From NCBI GenBank assembly GCA_900537185.1, contig LS999829.1, forward strand, positions 310,275 through 374,274: a DNA stretch of 64,000 nucleotides, in the 5' to 3' direction. Shown here piece by piece: positions 7,897-17,509 of the stretch (positions are counted from its first letter, which is position 1; every line of letters begins with the position of its first letter). This DNA is from Cytophagales bacterium Alg240-R148. GTDB lineage: Bacteria > Bacteroidota > Bacteroidia > Cytophagales > Cyclobacteriaceae. The position numbers were made by a program, and so were the translations under genes. Under the pieces are notes generated by a model. That model was not told the origin of the DNA, did no database searches, and saw nothing but the letters and a program-made list of their open reading frames with translations.

Positions 7897-9120
7897 ATGA
7901 AAGATAGAACTCCGGATACCGTTGAAAATTCTGAAGCTGAAAACAGTTTTAGAATTTTCTATGGTAAAATATTTTCGTCTTTACTTAGAAAATATGGCAC
8001 CCAATTTACCGCGGAAATTGAAGATGCCATTCAAAATGCATTCTATAAAAGTTTAAAATCTTGGAAGCCCAACCACCAGCCCCAAAACAAAGAAAACTGG
8101 CTGTATGCAGTAGCTAAAAACGACCTGCTCAACCAAATAAAAGTAAAGAACCGGCACGTTTTTGAGGTAAATGACCGACCAGCTTTAGAAGTTGAAGCAG
8201 AGCAAACAGATAAAAGATTGGAAGTATTGCTGTGGGTTGGTGGCCATGCAGAATTGTCTAAACAGGCTAAGGTTCTATTTATTTTAAAGCATATTTTTGG
8301 GTTGCATGTAAAAGAAATTGCTTTGAATTTGTTGCTGACTGAGGAGTCCATTTACAAATCCATCCAACGGACCCAAAAGAAATTGGTTCAGTTGGATTTG
8401 GAAAAAATGGATTCGGACAGAAAACCAATTTCTTTGGCAGAAATTGAGTTGTTTAATGAAATTTTATATGCGGTGTTTAACATGGGGTTTGATTCTTTCG
8501 ATGTCCAACAAAACTCCTTTGTAAATGAAGACTTGTGTATAGAAGCTTTGTCTTTAGCCAAGTTGCTTTATGTTCAAAATTCCCGCGTATCTACAAAAAA
8601 TTTATTGGCTTTGTTCTGTTTCCACTTGGCCAGAATAGCATCTAAATCTAGAGGTGCCCAACTTGTTACATTTTTTGAACAGAAAGATTGGGACGCCGAC
8701 ATGATCCAATTGGGCTACCATTACCTGGAAAAACCACAAACATTTAGCAAGTATTATACCGAAGCGGTTATAGCCAGTAAACACATGTTGGCAACTATAA
8801 AAAACGAGCAGCATTGGAGGGGCATATATGCTCTGTACGACCAACTGTATCGACACCAACCATCGCCGGTACTTTGTATCAACATGGCCTATTGTTTAAT
8901 CCAGTGCAGCGAAAATGGAAAAGCCAAAGAACTACTGGAGTCGGTAGAGCAGCAGTTGCCCAAGGGCCATTTTTATTTTAATGTGATGAAGGCGACCCTC
9001 TTAAAAGAAACGGATCCTGCAGAGGCCAAAAAAGATTTGTTGCATGCCTTGGCAAAAACCAATCAAGCATTTAGAAAAGCTTTTGTAATTAGTTATATTG
9101 AGCAACAACCCCAAACATAA
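7897..9120 (+). CDS. ECF42-type RNA polymerase sigma factor with TPR-like C-terminal extension
   Basis: A 407-residue protein. Sigma region 2 lies at about 15-85 ('EIEDAIQNAFYKSLKSW', 'NWLYAVAKNDLLNQIK') and region 4 at about 115-165 ('ALNLLLTEESIYKSIQRTQ'). About 240 further residues form a helical extension (motifs 'WDADMIQLG', 'WRGIYALYDQL', 'SPVLCINMAYCLIQ', 'GHFYF'). Length, extension and the DGPF gene immediately upstream match ECF42. No anti-sigma gene is present, in keeping with this group, where the C-terminal domain is thought to control activity. Confidence 0.92.
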   Translation: MKDRTPDTVENSEAENSFRIFYGKIFSSLLRKYGTQFTAEIEDAIQNAFYKSLKSWKPNHQPQNKENWLYAVAKNDLLNQIKVKNRHVFEVNDRPALEVEAEQTDKRLEVLLWVGGHAELSKQAKVLFILKHIFGLHVKEIALNLLLTEESIYKSIQRTQKKLVQLDLEKMDSDRKPISLAEIELFNEILYAVFNMGFDSFDVQQNSFVNEDLCIEALSLAKLLYVQNSRVSTKNLLALFCFHLARIASKSRGAQLVTFFEQKDWDADMIQLGYHYLEKPQTFSKYYTEAVIASKHMLATIKNEQHWRGIYALYDQLYRHQPSPVLCINMAYCLIQCSENGKAKELLESVEQQLPKGHFYFNVMKATLLKETDPAEAKKDLLHALAKTNQAFRKAFVISYIEQQPQT

Positions 9121-9156
9121 TAAATGTATAATTTCTATTGAACCTAATCTGTTGGT

Positions 9157-9606
9157 ATGAAAAATCTATGGATTGTTGTACTCTTTTGTTCTGTATCCAT
9201 GTTACAAGCGCAAAAGAAAAAGATGCAACCTCATAAATTTGATTTTGAGCAAACTACTTGGCAAGTAGTGAAAATTACTAGCTTGGATTACAGCGATCAG
9301 GGAGAAGCAAGGCCATCCGTTATAAAAATAAATGCGTTTGGAGAGTGGAATGCATTTGTGAAATTAAGATTTGAAGCGGATAAAAATTTTACTGGCACCC
9401 GATTAAACGGGGTTGAATTTACAGGCAAAGCAGAGGTCTTCAAAGAGAAAAAGAAGTTCCTACTCCACTATAATTTTAAAGAAATGGGATATGAGAACGC
9501 AGTGGATGCGGACATTACATTAGACAATGACAGAAGCATGACTTTGACTGCAGACTTCTGCAACGATGCTTGCGTGTATACCTTGGAGTACAAACGCATC
9601 CATTGA
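9157..9606 (+). CDS. Secreted protein of unknown function
   Basis: A 149-residue protein with a Sec signal peptide ('IVVLFCSVSMLQAQ'). The mature part is beta-rich with a lipocalin-like rhythm ('WQVVKITSLDY', 'FTGTRLNGVEFTGKAEVF', 'MTLTADFCNDACVYTLEYKR') and a Cys pair near the C-terminus that could form a disulfide. I cannot assign a family. It follows the sigma factor gene by 36 nt and could be part of, or a target of, that unit. Confidence 0.7.
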   Translation: MKNLWIVVLFCSVSMLQAQKKKMQPHKFDFEQTTWQVVKITSLDYSDQGEARPSVIKINAFGEWNAFVKLRFEADKNFTGTRLNGVEFTGKAEVFKEKKKFLLHYNFKEMGYENAVDADITLDNDRSMTLTADFCNDACVYTLEYKRIH

Positions 9607-9748
9607 CCACCACCTCTATTTGGAGTAGTTGTTCTCGGCTGCAGTTGGCCTGCTAACAACAGCCCCGCTTTTCAGTACAATTTATACTATAGGAAGATAC
9701 GTCTTTGATAAATGTGCTAAATACCCTCCTTAATATGCGGTGGTTTTT

Positions 9749-10504
9749 ATGAACTTTAAAGTTCAACATACGCATGAACTTTTGAAATCTTTTTGCACAG
9801 CAGTATTTTTATCTTTTGCCTGCACCGTATCGGCACAGATCGATGTAACGGAATTGAACCTGGACCACTCGGTTGCAGAATGGTTCGATGGGCAAATAGG
9901 AAGAGGCAACGCACCTTTTTTACAAGGGGAGTACTATCCAATAAAAAACCAAACCTATACACAGCATCAGTTTTTCACTAGTCTTTCGTGGCAAAAAGGA
10001 ACCGTGGTATCAGAAGGACATTTGTACAAAGGAGTGCAACTATTGTACAACACTGTTCAGGACGAATTAATTACCTTAAATTTGGCTACCGGTTCTTCCG
10101 GTACCCACTCTATAAAATTAGAAAAATGGAAAATAAATGGGTTTTTAGTGCACAATAAAACTTTTGAACATCTAAGAGGGCCAGTTGTACCAAGCAATGG
10201 TCCTGGATACTATGAGTTGCTTTACAATGGGTCTAATTTGCGCATGTACACCAAGCACATCAAAACGAGCAAACTAAGTGCTGGCTCAGAAGTTTTTGAC
10301 ATAAGCACCAAGCACTACCTTTTCGTTGAAAACCAATTCCATTTGTACAAAGGGAAAAAAACACTTATCGCCCTTTTCCCAAATTTAAAAAATGAAATAA
10401 AGTTATACGCCAAAAAAAACCATACTGCGGGCAATAGAAGAGAAGACGCAAGTCTGATTCAGTTGTTGCAATTATGCGATCGCTTAATGAGTCAAAACCT
10501 ATGA
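9749..10504 (+). CDS. Secreted protein of unknown function, first gene of the TonB-receptor operon
   Basis: A 251-residue protein from the ATG at 9749 (a GTG at 9740 is also in frame). It has a signal peptide ending near 'CTVSAQ'. The mature part is beta-rich, with segments such as 'GHLYKGVQLLYNTVQDEL' that repeat the rhythm of outer-membrane or surface proteins. The stop overlaps the next start (ATGA), so it is translationally coupled to the TonB-dependent receptor and probably serves the same uptake or surface system. Family not recognised. Confidence 0.75.
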   Translation: MNFKVQHTHELLKSFCTAVFLSFACTVSAQIDVTELNLDHSVAEWFDGQIGRGNAPFLQGEYYPIKNQTYTQHQFFTSLSWQKGTVVSEGHLYKGVQLLYNTVQDELITLNLATGSSGTHSIKLEKWKINGFLVHNKTFEHLRGPVVPSNGPGYYELLYNGSNLRMYTKHIKTSKLSAGSEVFDISTKHYLFVENQFHLYKGKKTLIALFPNLKNEIKLYAKKNHTAGNRREDASLIQLLQLCDRLMSQNL

Positions 10505-13257
10505 AATACACGCTGTTTATATGGATCATTTTTTTTGCCAAGCCTTTGTTGGCCCAGATAGAAGCGCCGATTGAAAAGGACAGCATAAATATGCTGGATT
10601 GTATACAGGCCATTGAAAGGAAGTTTGAAGTACAAGTAAAATACAAAACTTCCTGGGTAGAAGGGCTCAAGGTGTCAAAAAAAGCATTGGACACTCCTAC
10701 ACTGAACAAAACTATGCAGGCCGTTACCAATGGAACCAAACTGTCTTTCCACCAGATAGACAACGAGGTGTTTTTATTCCACAATACTATCATAATTTTA
10801 AACCCAGCATTTGCCCAGCGCAATCCAACATCCCATCAAAAAGTAGTGGACGACATCGTGTTGTTTAACAGAGAAACACCCACAGAAGGCAATACGGTGC
10901 ACAACCAGTTGTTCAAAGTAGGCAATGTTAAAAATTACCAACGGGGCCAGAAAAACACAGTGGTGGGCTATATAAAAGAAAAAGACAGCAAAGAACCCGT
11001 TGAAGGTGTTTTTGTTTTCATTCAAAAACCTCTTATTGGAACCAGTACAGACGCCAATGGATTTTATACGCTTACCATTCCCAACGGCCCTCAGACATTA
11101 GAATTTCAGTCGGTTAATATGACCAACACCTCAAGAAAAATCATGTTGTATTCGGATGGGAAGTTAGACGTAGACATGGAGGTAGATGTGATCGCTCTCA
11201 ATACAGTGGTGGTGCGTGCCGACAGAGAAGAAAATGTCACAAGTACGCAAATGGGGATGACTAAAATTGATACAAAGACCTTGGAGGTTGTTCCTGCCTT
11301 GTTGGGCGAGAAAGACTTGGTTAAAGTGGCCACTACAACAGCGGGGGTTCAAAATATTGGGGAAGGTTCGGCTGGGTTAAATATTAGAGGAGGCAAAGCA
11401 GACCAAAATTTGTTTTTATTGGACGGTACAACGGTTTACAATACCAACCACTTTTTTGGTTTCTTTTCTGTGTTTAATTCCGATGCTTTGTCTGGTATGA
11501 ATTTGTATAAAAGTGGTATCCCTGCAGAGTTTGGCGGGCGGCTTTCTTCCGTGTTTGACATCAAAACCAAAGACCCTGAAACGGAGAAAATATCGGTTAA
11601 TGGAGGCATAGGGGTGGTTACCTCGCGCTTGATGGTGGAAGGGCCCATCAATAAAAAGTTGTCTTTTATGGTGGGTGGCAGGGCCACCTATTCAGACTTG
11701 GTGCTGAACTTGCTTAAAGACTCTCCTTTGAAAAATAACAAAGCTTCTTTTTATGATTTGGTAGGAAAAATGAAGTATGCAATCAATAAAAACAACACGC
11801 TTACTGCAACAGGCTATTATTCCAAAGACAACTTTCAAATCCAATCCGACACCTTATTGGACTACTCCAACTTTAGTTATTCCAATGCTTTGGCCAACCT
11901 CAATTGGAAGCATACTTTTAACAACAATTTGTTTGCTGATTTTCAAGTATCTTGGAGCGACTATCAATACGGAATAGGGTATGATGTTTTACCAACACAG
12001 GCCTTTGACATCAATTATTCTGTTAATGAAACCCGGGTGGCAGCTAAATTCGACCACTATATCCAAGAAAAACTTAGCCTGAAATACGGTGTGGAGGCAA
12101 GGATGATCCGTGTAAACCCTGGAGATAAAGCACCCTTGGGTAGCGCGTCTTTATTGGTTCCTGATAAGATTCAAGACGAAAAAGGGTTGGATGCAGCACC
12201 TTATATTGCTGCTAATTTTAGCCCCAGTCAAAAGGTTTCGTTCGACCTGGGTTTGCGGTATTCGCTGTTCTATGTTCTTGGCCCTTCGGAGGTGAGCCAA
12301 TACCAACCAGGAGCAGCAAAAAATGAAAACACCTTTATTGGTACGCAATCTTTTGGTGACAACGAAGTAGTTAAAACCTACCATGGTCCTGAAATCAGGT
12401 TTACCTCCAGGCTTAGCGTTTCGGATAACAGCTCCATCAAGCTGGGGTATTCCAAAACCAGGCAAAATACCCATTTGATAATGAATGCAGCCTCTGTTGC
12501 TCCAACCGATATTTGGCGTTTATCATCGGCCCATATCCAACCGCAAGTAGCCGATCAGTTTTCATTGGGTTGGTACAAAAACTTCTATGGAGCCAAGGTT
12601 TGGGAAACATCGGCAGAATTGTATTACAAAGACATTCAAAATTTAATGGATTTCAAAACGGGCGCCGAAACACAATTTAATAATAGAATTGAAACCGGTG
12701 TTTTGCAAGGGCAAGGAAGAGCCTATGGCTTAGAACTTTCAGTTAAAAAGAGTTCTGGTTGGCTAACAGGTTGGTTCAACTATACTTATTCAAGGTCCGA
12801 AATACAGTTGGATAGTGAGCACCCAGAGGAAGTTGTAAATGGGGGCAAATACTATCCGACCGGTTACGACAAACCCCATTTTATAAATTCAATTACCAAT
12901 TACAAGTTTACGAGGCGTTTTAGTTTTACGCTTAACCTTGTATATGGAACTGGTGTTCCCATTACTTATCCCGAGGGAAAATGGAGTTTTAAATCTTCCG
13001 AAAATTTATTGTATTCCGACAGAAATGAATACAGGCTACCGGATTATTTTAGAATGGACATCGGTTTCAACATCGAGGGGTCGCATAAAAAGAAAAAGCT
13101 GGCACATTCTTCTTGGAATTTTTCCATTTACAATGTGTTGGGAAGGGACAATATATACTCCATATTTTTTAAGGTAGAACAAGGCCAGGTCAATGCTTAC
13201 AAGATGTCGGTGTTTTCCTATCCAGTTCCAACCATCACCTATAACTTCAAATTCTAA
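10501..13257 (+). CDS. TonB-dependent receptor with STN and carboxypeptidase-like domains
   Basis: 918 residues from the ATG at 10501, which follows an ATGA overlap and gives a signal peptide ('FIIWIIFF'-like core ending 'LLAQ'); an upstream in-frame ATG at 10474 is less likely. Domains: secretin/TonB short N-terminal domain (about 30-95), carboxypeptidase-D-like beta sandwich (about 155-235, 'GVFVFIQKPLIGTSTDANG'), plug (about 255-370, 'LNIRGGKADQNLFLLDG'), then a 22-strand-type barrel to the C-terminus. Followed by DUF4249 and MG2 genes with 1-nt overlaps, a recurrent Bacteroidota arrangement in which the receptor imports or signals an unknown ligand. STN domains often contact an anti-sigma factor, but none is adjacent. 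Confidence 0.93.
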   Translation: MKYTLFIWIIFFAKPLLAQIEAPIEKDSINMLDCIQAIERKFEVQVKYKTSWVEGLKVSKKALDTPTLNKTMQAVTNGTKLSFHQIDNEVFLFHNTIIILNPAFAQRNPTSHQKVVDDIVLFNRETPTEGNTVHNQLFKVGNVKNYQRGQKNTVVGYIKEKDSKEPVEGVFVFIQKPLIGTSTDANGFYTLTIPNGPQTLEFQSVNMTNTSRKIMLYSDGKLDVDMEVDVIALNTVVVRADREENVTSTQMGMTKIDTKTLEVVPALLGEKDLVKVATTTAGVQNIGEGSAGLNIRGGKADQNLFLLDGTTVYNTNHFFGFFSVFNSDALSGMNLYKSGIPAEFGGRLSSVFDIKTKDPETEKISVNGGIGVVTSRLMVEGPINKKLSFMVGGRATYSDLVLNLLKDSPLKNNKASFYDLVGKMKYAINKNNTLTATGYYSKDNFQIQSDTLLDYSNFSYSNALANLNWKHTFNNNLFADFQVSWSDYQYGIGYDVLPTQAFDINYSVNETRVAAKFDHYIQEKLSLKYGVEARMIRVNPGDKAPLGSASLLVPDKIQDEKGLDAAPYIAANFSPSQKVSFDLGLRYSLFYVLGPSEVSQYQPGAAKNENTFIGTQSFGDNEVVKTYHGPEIRFTSRLSVSDNSSIKLGYSKTRQNTHLIMNAASVAPTDIWRLSSAHIQPQVADQFSLGWYKNFYGAKVWETSAELYYKDIQNLMDFKTGAETQFNNRIETGVLQGQGRAYGLELSVKKSSGWLTGWFNYTYSRSEIQLDSEHPEEVVNGGKYYPTGYDKPHFINSITNYKFTRRFSFTLNLVYGTGVPITYPEGKWSFKSSENLLYSDRNEYRLPDYFRMDIGFNIEGSHKKKKLAHSSWNFSIYNVLGRDNIYSIFFKVEQGQVNAYKMSVFSYPVPTITYNFKF

Positions 13258-14432
13258 TGAAAAAGATACTGTTGTATGTATTGCCAATTGTTTTTTTCTG
13301 TGGTTCTTGTATTGAACCCTATGATTTTGAAGTGCCATCTACCACCCAATTGCTGGTGATAGACGCATCTTTTACCAATGAATTAAAAGTGCAAGAAGTA
13401 TACCTTTCCCTGTCTTATGGGCTGGATGCATCAGAGCCGCAACCCGTATCTGGTGCTTCGGTAGTCATAAGAGAAGAAGGAGGCCGGGTTTTTAATTTGG
13501 TGGAAATAATGGCAGGCACCTACCAAACACCAGACCCTGTTGCAGGCACAGTGGGTTTACAATACCAGTTGGAGGTAACAACGGAAAATGCCACCTATGC
13601 GTCCGGTTTTGAAACCATGCAAGCACCAGTACCAATTGAATCCATTTATGGGCGGTATACCACCAAGGCGTCTAATTCTGACGGTTCTGTTGCCAATGGC
13701 ATCCAATTTTTTGTAGACACCAAAAACGAGCAGTCTGCCTATTCCAACTACAGGTATGCAATAGAAGAAGACTATGAAGTTAGAGTGCCTTACCCTTCTC
13801 TTTATGAATATGCTCCAAACGACCAGTGGTATATTAAAAGAGAAGAAAGCATAGCCATATGTTATCAGAATAGACCATCGAATGAAATTAGAGTGGTTAC
13901 TACCAGTGGTTTGTCGGCCAACCGAATAGAGCAGTATGCCCTCGTTTTTGTGGAAGAATACAATTCGCCATTAAATTACAAATATTCTCTAACCTTGCGC
14001 CAGTTCTCGATATCCGATCAGGCCTACCAGTATTACAAATTATTGAAGCAAAATAACGAATCTTCCGGTGGTTTTGCCGATAAACAGAAGGGATTTATAG
14101 CAGGAAATATAACAAACATTGAAGACCCTTCCGCTCCGGTTCTTGGGTATTTTGAAGTAGCAGGTGTCACAGAGCGGTATGAGATCTACCTACCTACACA
14201 GTGGCAAGCGGATGGTTTTTCTCCAGTCGATCCTTTGAACAGAAGTTGTAATTATAATGTCGAAGCAGACACCATACCAATGACCGACATTAATTCCAAC
14301 CCTGCTTTGCTGAATGGAAAGAACATTTATCAATTGGCATTTCCGTTTACCAATCAAGTGATACTCATGCCAATTAATTGTACAGATTGTACCATTTATG
14401 GTTCTTTAACCAAACCAGACTTTTGGAATTAA
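13257..14432 (+). CDS. DUF4249 domain lipoprotein
   Basis: A 391-residue protein; its ATG overlaps the receptor stop by 1 nt. Lipobox 'VFFCGSC' near residue 18, then the DUF4249 start 'IEPYDFEVPSTTQLLVIDASFTN'. DUF4249 proteins accompany STN-type TonB-dependent receptors in Bacteroidota and are presumed surface or periplasmic partners of the receptor. No catalytic motif is visible. Confidence 0.9.
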   Translation: MKKILLYVLPIVFFCGSCIEPYDFEVPSTTQLLVIDASFTNELKVQEVYLSLSYGLDASEPQPVSGASVVIREEGGRVFNLVEIMAGTYQTPDPVAGTVGLQYQLEVTTENATYASGFETMQAPVPIESIYGRYTTKASNSDGSVANGIQFFVDTKNEQSAYSNYRYAIEEDYEVRVPYPSLYEYAPNDQWYIKREESIAICYQNRPSNEIRVVTTSGLSANRIEQYALVFVEEYNSPLNYKYSLTLRQFSISDQAYQYYKLLKQNNESSGGFADKQKGFIAGNITNIEDPSAPVLGYFEVAGVTERYEIYLPTQWQADGFSPVDPLNRSCNYNVEADTIPMTDINSNPALLNGKNIYQLAFPFTNQVILMPINCTDCTIYGSLTKPDFWN

Positions 14433-16630
14433 TGAAGCAAATTACAACCATATGCTTGGCCTTGTTGGCCACCTGGTCTTTCTCACTTGCTCAAAACAAT
14501 GTGCAAGAACAAGTATATTTGCACCTGAACAATGAAGACTTCATTGTGGGAGAAACGATCCGCTTTTCAGCCTATGTGCAGAGTGCACAAAGCAATTTGT
14601 TGTCAGACCTAAGTAGCATCCTCTATGTAGAATTGGTTGACCCAAGTGGAAACCCGGTTTTAAAAGGCAAAATAAAAATTGAAAAAGGGGTAGGCAATGG
14701 AGGGTTCTTTATCCATTCCAAGCTTCCAACCGACCGCTACCGATTGGTGGCCTATACCAGGTGGATGCAAAATTTTGGGTCCTACTTCCAGCAAGAACTA
14801 ACCATTATCAACCCGTATGCTGCACCAGTGCCAACCGAGTTAGAAGACGAGCAATTACAAATGGAAGTGTACCCAGAAGGAGGTCAATTGCTTTTAAACA
14901 GGAGCAACAACGTGCTGTTGTACTTTTCGTCTTTGGAAGGGAAGAACACAGACCATAAAGTAAAAGTTATCTCCGATAACAACGAAGTAAAGGCTTCTAC
15001 CGCCATTGATTCCTTGGGTTTTGCCTTCCTAGAGCTGAAACCTTTAGAAGGCCAGAATTACCGCATTTTAGTAGAGAACAGAGCTGGTATACAGTTTTTT
15101 GATTTGCCCAAAGCGTGTACAAGTTGTTCTAATATAGCCGTGGAGTGGTCTGGCACCAACATGCGCTTGGCAGTCCAGCACAACGACACCGACCAACTGG
15201 CTCTAGGTATTGCAATAAAAGGGAAAAATTATTATAAAACGTACCAAGTGGCTGGCAATACCATTTTAGATGTACGCACTGAAAAATGGCAACAAGGCCT
15301 GTATGAAATTGTGCTTAAAAAAGACAGCCTGCCCTTGGCAAAAAGGTTGGTATGGGTGGATAACGACGCGACCTCCGAATCGCAACCGTTTAAAAAATAC
15401 AAAACCAATGAAAAAGTAGTGCTGCAACTGGGTGTTTCAAATGCATCTTTTTTATCTGTTTCTGTATCAAAAGAACAACCATTCAGCCGACATGAAAAAA
15501 TTACCCAGCAGCAGTTGGCCCAGTTGGACTGGGCCAATAACTACATTAGAAAACACGCTTTAAAAGCTTCAATGGACCAAGTAAATGTTTATTTATGGGC
15601 AGCAAAGAGCCGGAATGTTGGTATACAAAAGGCCCCAATAACCTTGTATCCAGAATATAGATATGGTTACGTTCAGGGGAACCTAATGGAGGCAGGCACC
15701 CAACAACCGATTGCAGGAGCACAATTGGGCATAGGGTTTCCAGGATTCGAGTTTGAAGTCAATTCAAGCAAAACCAATGAAGCAGGGGTGTTTCTTTTGC
15801 GATATGATCCAAAACATTGGATAGGTAAGGCGTACATCAATGTAATCGATAGTGTGTCGAAAGAATGGGAACTCTACCTGCACCAAGAATTTAATGGCGC
15901 ATATCCTGTAATACAAGCAGCTTCGATCGGTTTGGATTCCGTTGCAATTCAGAATATGGTTCAAAGGAGCATCTACAATCAAATTGAAAACGCCTATTAT
16001 GAGGAAGAAAAGGAAGTAGTTTCGATGGTACAAAACAACGTTTTAACAGGTGCCAAAACCTATGTCTTGGACGATTTTACTCGTTTCACAAGTATGCGAG
16101 ATACATTTATTGAAATTGTATATGAGGTTGGAGTAAGCAAAGATGAAAACGACTATGCATTAAATATTAAAATGGACGATCTGTTGTACAAAGACCAAAA
16201 CACTTCCGGGGCTTTGGTGTTGTTGGATGGTGTCTTTGTCCATGGCAAAGACATCCTAACACTATCCCCTTACATTGTCGAGCGCATAAGTGTTTTAAAC
16301 AAACGGTATTACATTGGCCACTCTGCTTTTGATGGCATTGTATCGATTACAACAAAGCGAGAAGCACTCGCGGGAAAAAAGCCTGTAGGTAGGGCTGTGG
16401 AAGTGGAATCCATTCAAAGAACGATGCAAATAATACCGGGCTTTTTGCAAGACTCAAAAGCACCTAGTTTTGAAAATCAATTGTATTGGGCCAACAGCCA
16501 AGCGCTTAAAGAGAAGCAGGAGATATCCTTTTATACATCCAAAAATAAAGGGGTTTACTTAGTAAGCATAGAAGGGATTGTAGCAGGTGATCAATTGTTT
16601 AGCAAAACGGAAAGAATAATAGTAGAGTAG
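14432..16630 (+). CDS. MG2-domain surface protein (alpha-2-macroglobulin-like), TonB-operon partner
   Basis: 732 residues from the ATG at 14432, which overlaps the DUF4249 stop by 1 nt. Signal peptide ends 'WSFSLAQ'. Residues about 25-130 match the MG2 macroglobulin domain ('QVYLHLNNEDFIVGETIRFSAYV', 'LPTDRYRLVAYTRW'). Further beta domains follow, and a plug-like part near residues 570-640 ('ALVLLDGVFVHGKDILTLSPYIVERISVLN') is typical of these large receptor-associated proteins. No thioester motif is seen. It probably works with the receptor at the outer membrane. Confidence 0.85.
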   Translation: MKQITTICLALLATWSFSLAQNNVQEQVYLHLNNEDFIVGETIRFSAYVQSAQSNLLSDLSSILYVELVDPSGNPVLKGKIKIEKGVGNGGFFIHSKLPTDRYRLVAYTRWMQNFGSYFQQELTIINPYAAPVPTELEDEQLQMEVYPEGGQLLLNRSNNVLLYFSSLEGKNTDHKVKVISDNNEVKASTAIDSLGFAFLELKPLEGQNYRILVENRAGIQFFDLPKACTSCSNIAVEWSGTNMRLAVQHNDTDQLALGIAIKGKNYYKTYQVAGNTILDVRTEKWQQGLYEIVLKKDSLPLAKRLVWVDNDATSESQPFKKYKTNEKVVLQLGVSNASFLSVSVSKEQPFSRHEKITQQQLAQLDWANNYIRKHALKASMDQVNVYLWAAKSRNVGIQKAPITLYPEYRYGYVQGNLMEAGTQQPIAGAQLGIGFPGFEFEVNSSKTNEAGVFLLRYDPKHWIGKAYINVIDSVSKEWELYLHQEFNGAYPVIQAASIGLDSVAIQNMVQRSIYNQIENAYYEEEKEVVSMVQNNVLTGAKTYVLDDFTRFTSMRDTFIEIVYEVGVSKDENDYALNIKMDDLLYKDQNTSGALVLLDGVFVHGKDILTLSPYIVERISVLNKRYYIGHSAFDGIVSITTKREALAGKKPVGRAVEVESIQRTMQIIPGFLQDSKAPSFENQLYWANSQALKEKQEISFYTSKNKGVYLVSIEGIVAGDQLFSKTERIIVE

Positions 16631-16632
16631 TA

Positions 16633-17073
16633 CTAAGCAACATCCGATTCAATTTTCGGATTAATTTTTTGAAGTCCTTCTACAAATAATTTTTGCTCAT
16701 TGGGGGATATCAATACACTATCGTATTTTCCAAAAAACACTTCCAACCTGTTAATGGAAGGTGCGGCCGAAGCCCACAAACTTCTTGATTTTTTAACTTT
16801 TGTAATGCTGTCGATGCTAATTTTCTGAGTGCTTAAGAACCCACTTTTAATGAGTAAAAATTGTCCATTGACAATGCTGTACTTAGTGGAGAGTGCAAAA
16901 TAAAAAACTAAAACCAAGGTGGCCAAATTGATGGACCCAACAACCAACAAAGAAAAAGCATCTGTATTCTCCATTACCAACCACATCATTATCCCGGCCA
17001 ACAACAATGTTATCGGAATTAATAATCCATACCCTTTTTTGGATCTAAAAGTGATGTGCTCTGGTATACTCAT
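16633..17073 (-). CDS. Small membrane protein with bacterial PH domain
   Basis: 146 residues from the ATG at 17073; upstream in-frame Mets exist (to 17229), but that part is not protein-like. Two transmembrane segments (about 15-35 and 42-62) are followed by a PH-like domain ('LSTKYSIVNGQFLLIKSGFLSTQKISIDSITKVKKSRSLWASAAPS'). Such short YdbS/YokE-like proteins are membrane anchors of unknown role. It converges on the TonB operon with only 2 nt between stops and no terminator. Confidence 0.75.
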   Translation of the reverse strand: MSIPEHITFRSKKGYGLLIPITLLLAGIMMWLVMENTDAFSLLVVGSINLATLVLVFYFALSTKYSIVNGQFLLIKSGFLSTQKISIDSITKVKKSRSLWASAAPSINRLEVFFGKYDSVLISPNEQKLFVEGLQKINPKIESDVA

Positions 17074-17509
17074 GTTGTCGTTACTGGGTAGTGGTATAAA
17101 ATTAAAGTTTATGAAGAATTTATCTGGTTTAATATGATGATAGGTTGATTTTTGGGATGAGTGCATGTCGTATTTTCCATTTTTTTTAGACGAACGAAGT
17201 GGGCAAGTGCACAACAGGGTGGTTATCAATTATTAACAACATGCCATCAATCCAAAACCTGCTCTCGTCAATTAATGGACAAATGTTGGCGGGTATTGTG
17301 CAATTTGTATTTCTGTTTTTGTACGGAAGAAGCTGTTGGTGCTGGTTCCAATCCATCGGGTGCACAAGTTTGGGCTGGGAAGGACAAAACTCAAACCAAC
17401 AAATTGAGGAATAAAACCTTGAATAATAGAGGCTTTTGTTCGATCCAAGCACGGAGGCATAAAATAAATTATTAAATTATGACTCGATAATGGAAATTGA
17501 ATTTTAACT
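17074..17509. other. Intergenic stretch without a recognised gene
   Basis: 436 nt between the divergent PH-domain and GAF-kinase genes. Short open frames occur on both strands but have no family signature and overlap each other. The stretch probably carries the two divergent promoters; I see no convincing operator. Confidence 0.4.

Noticed and set aside
17161-17475. Small genes in the gap before the GAF kinase
   Set aside because: Several overlapping frames on both strands, none with recognisable motifs or conserved context.
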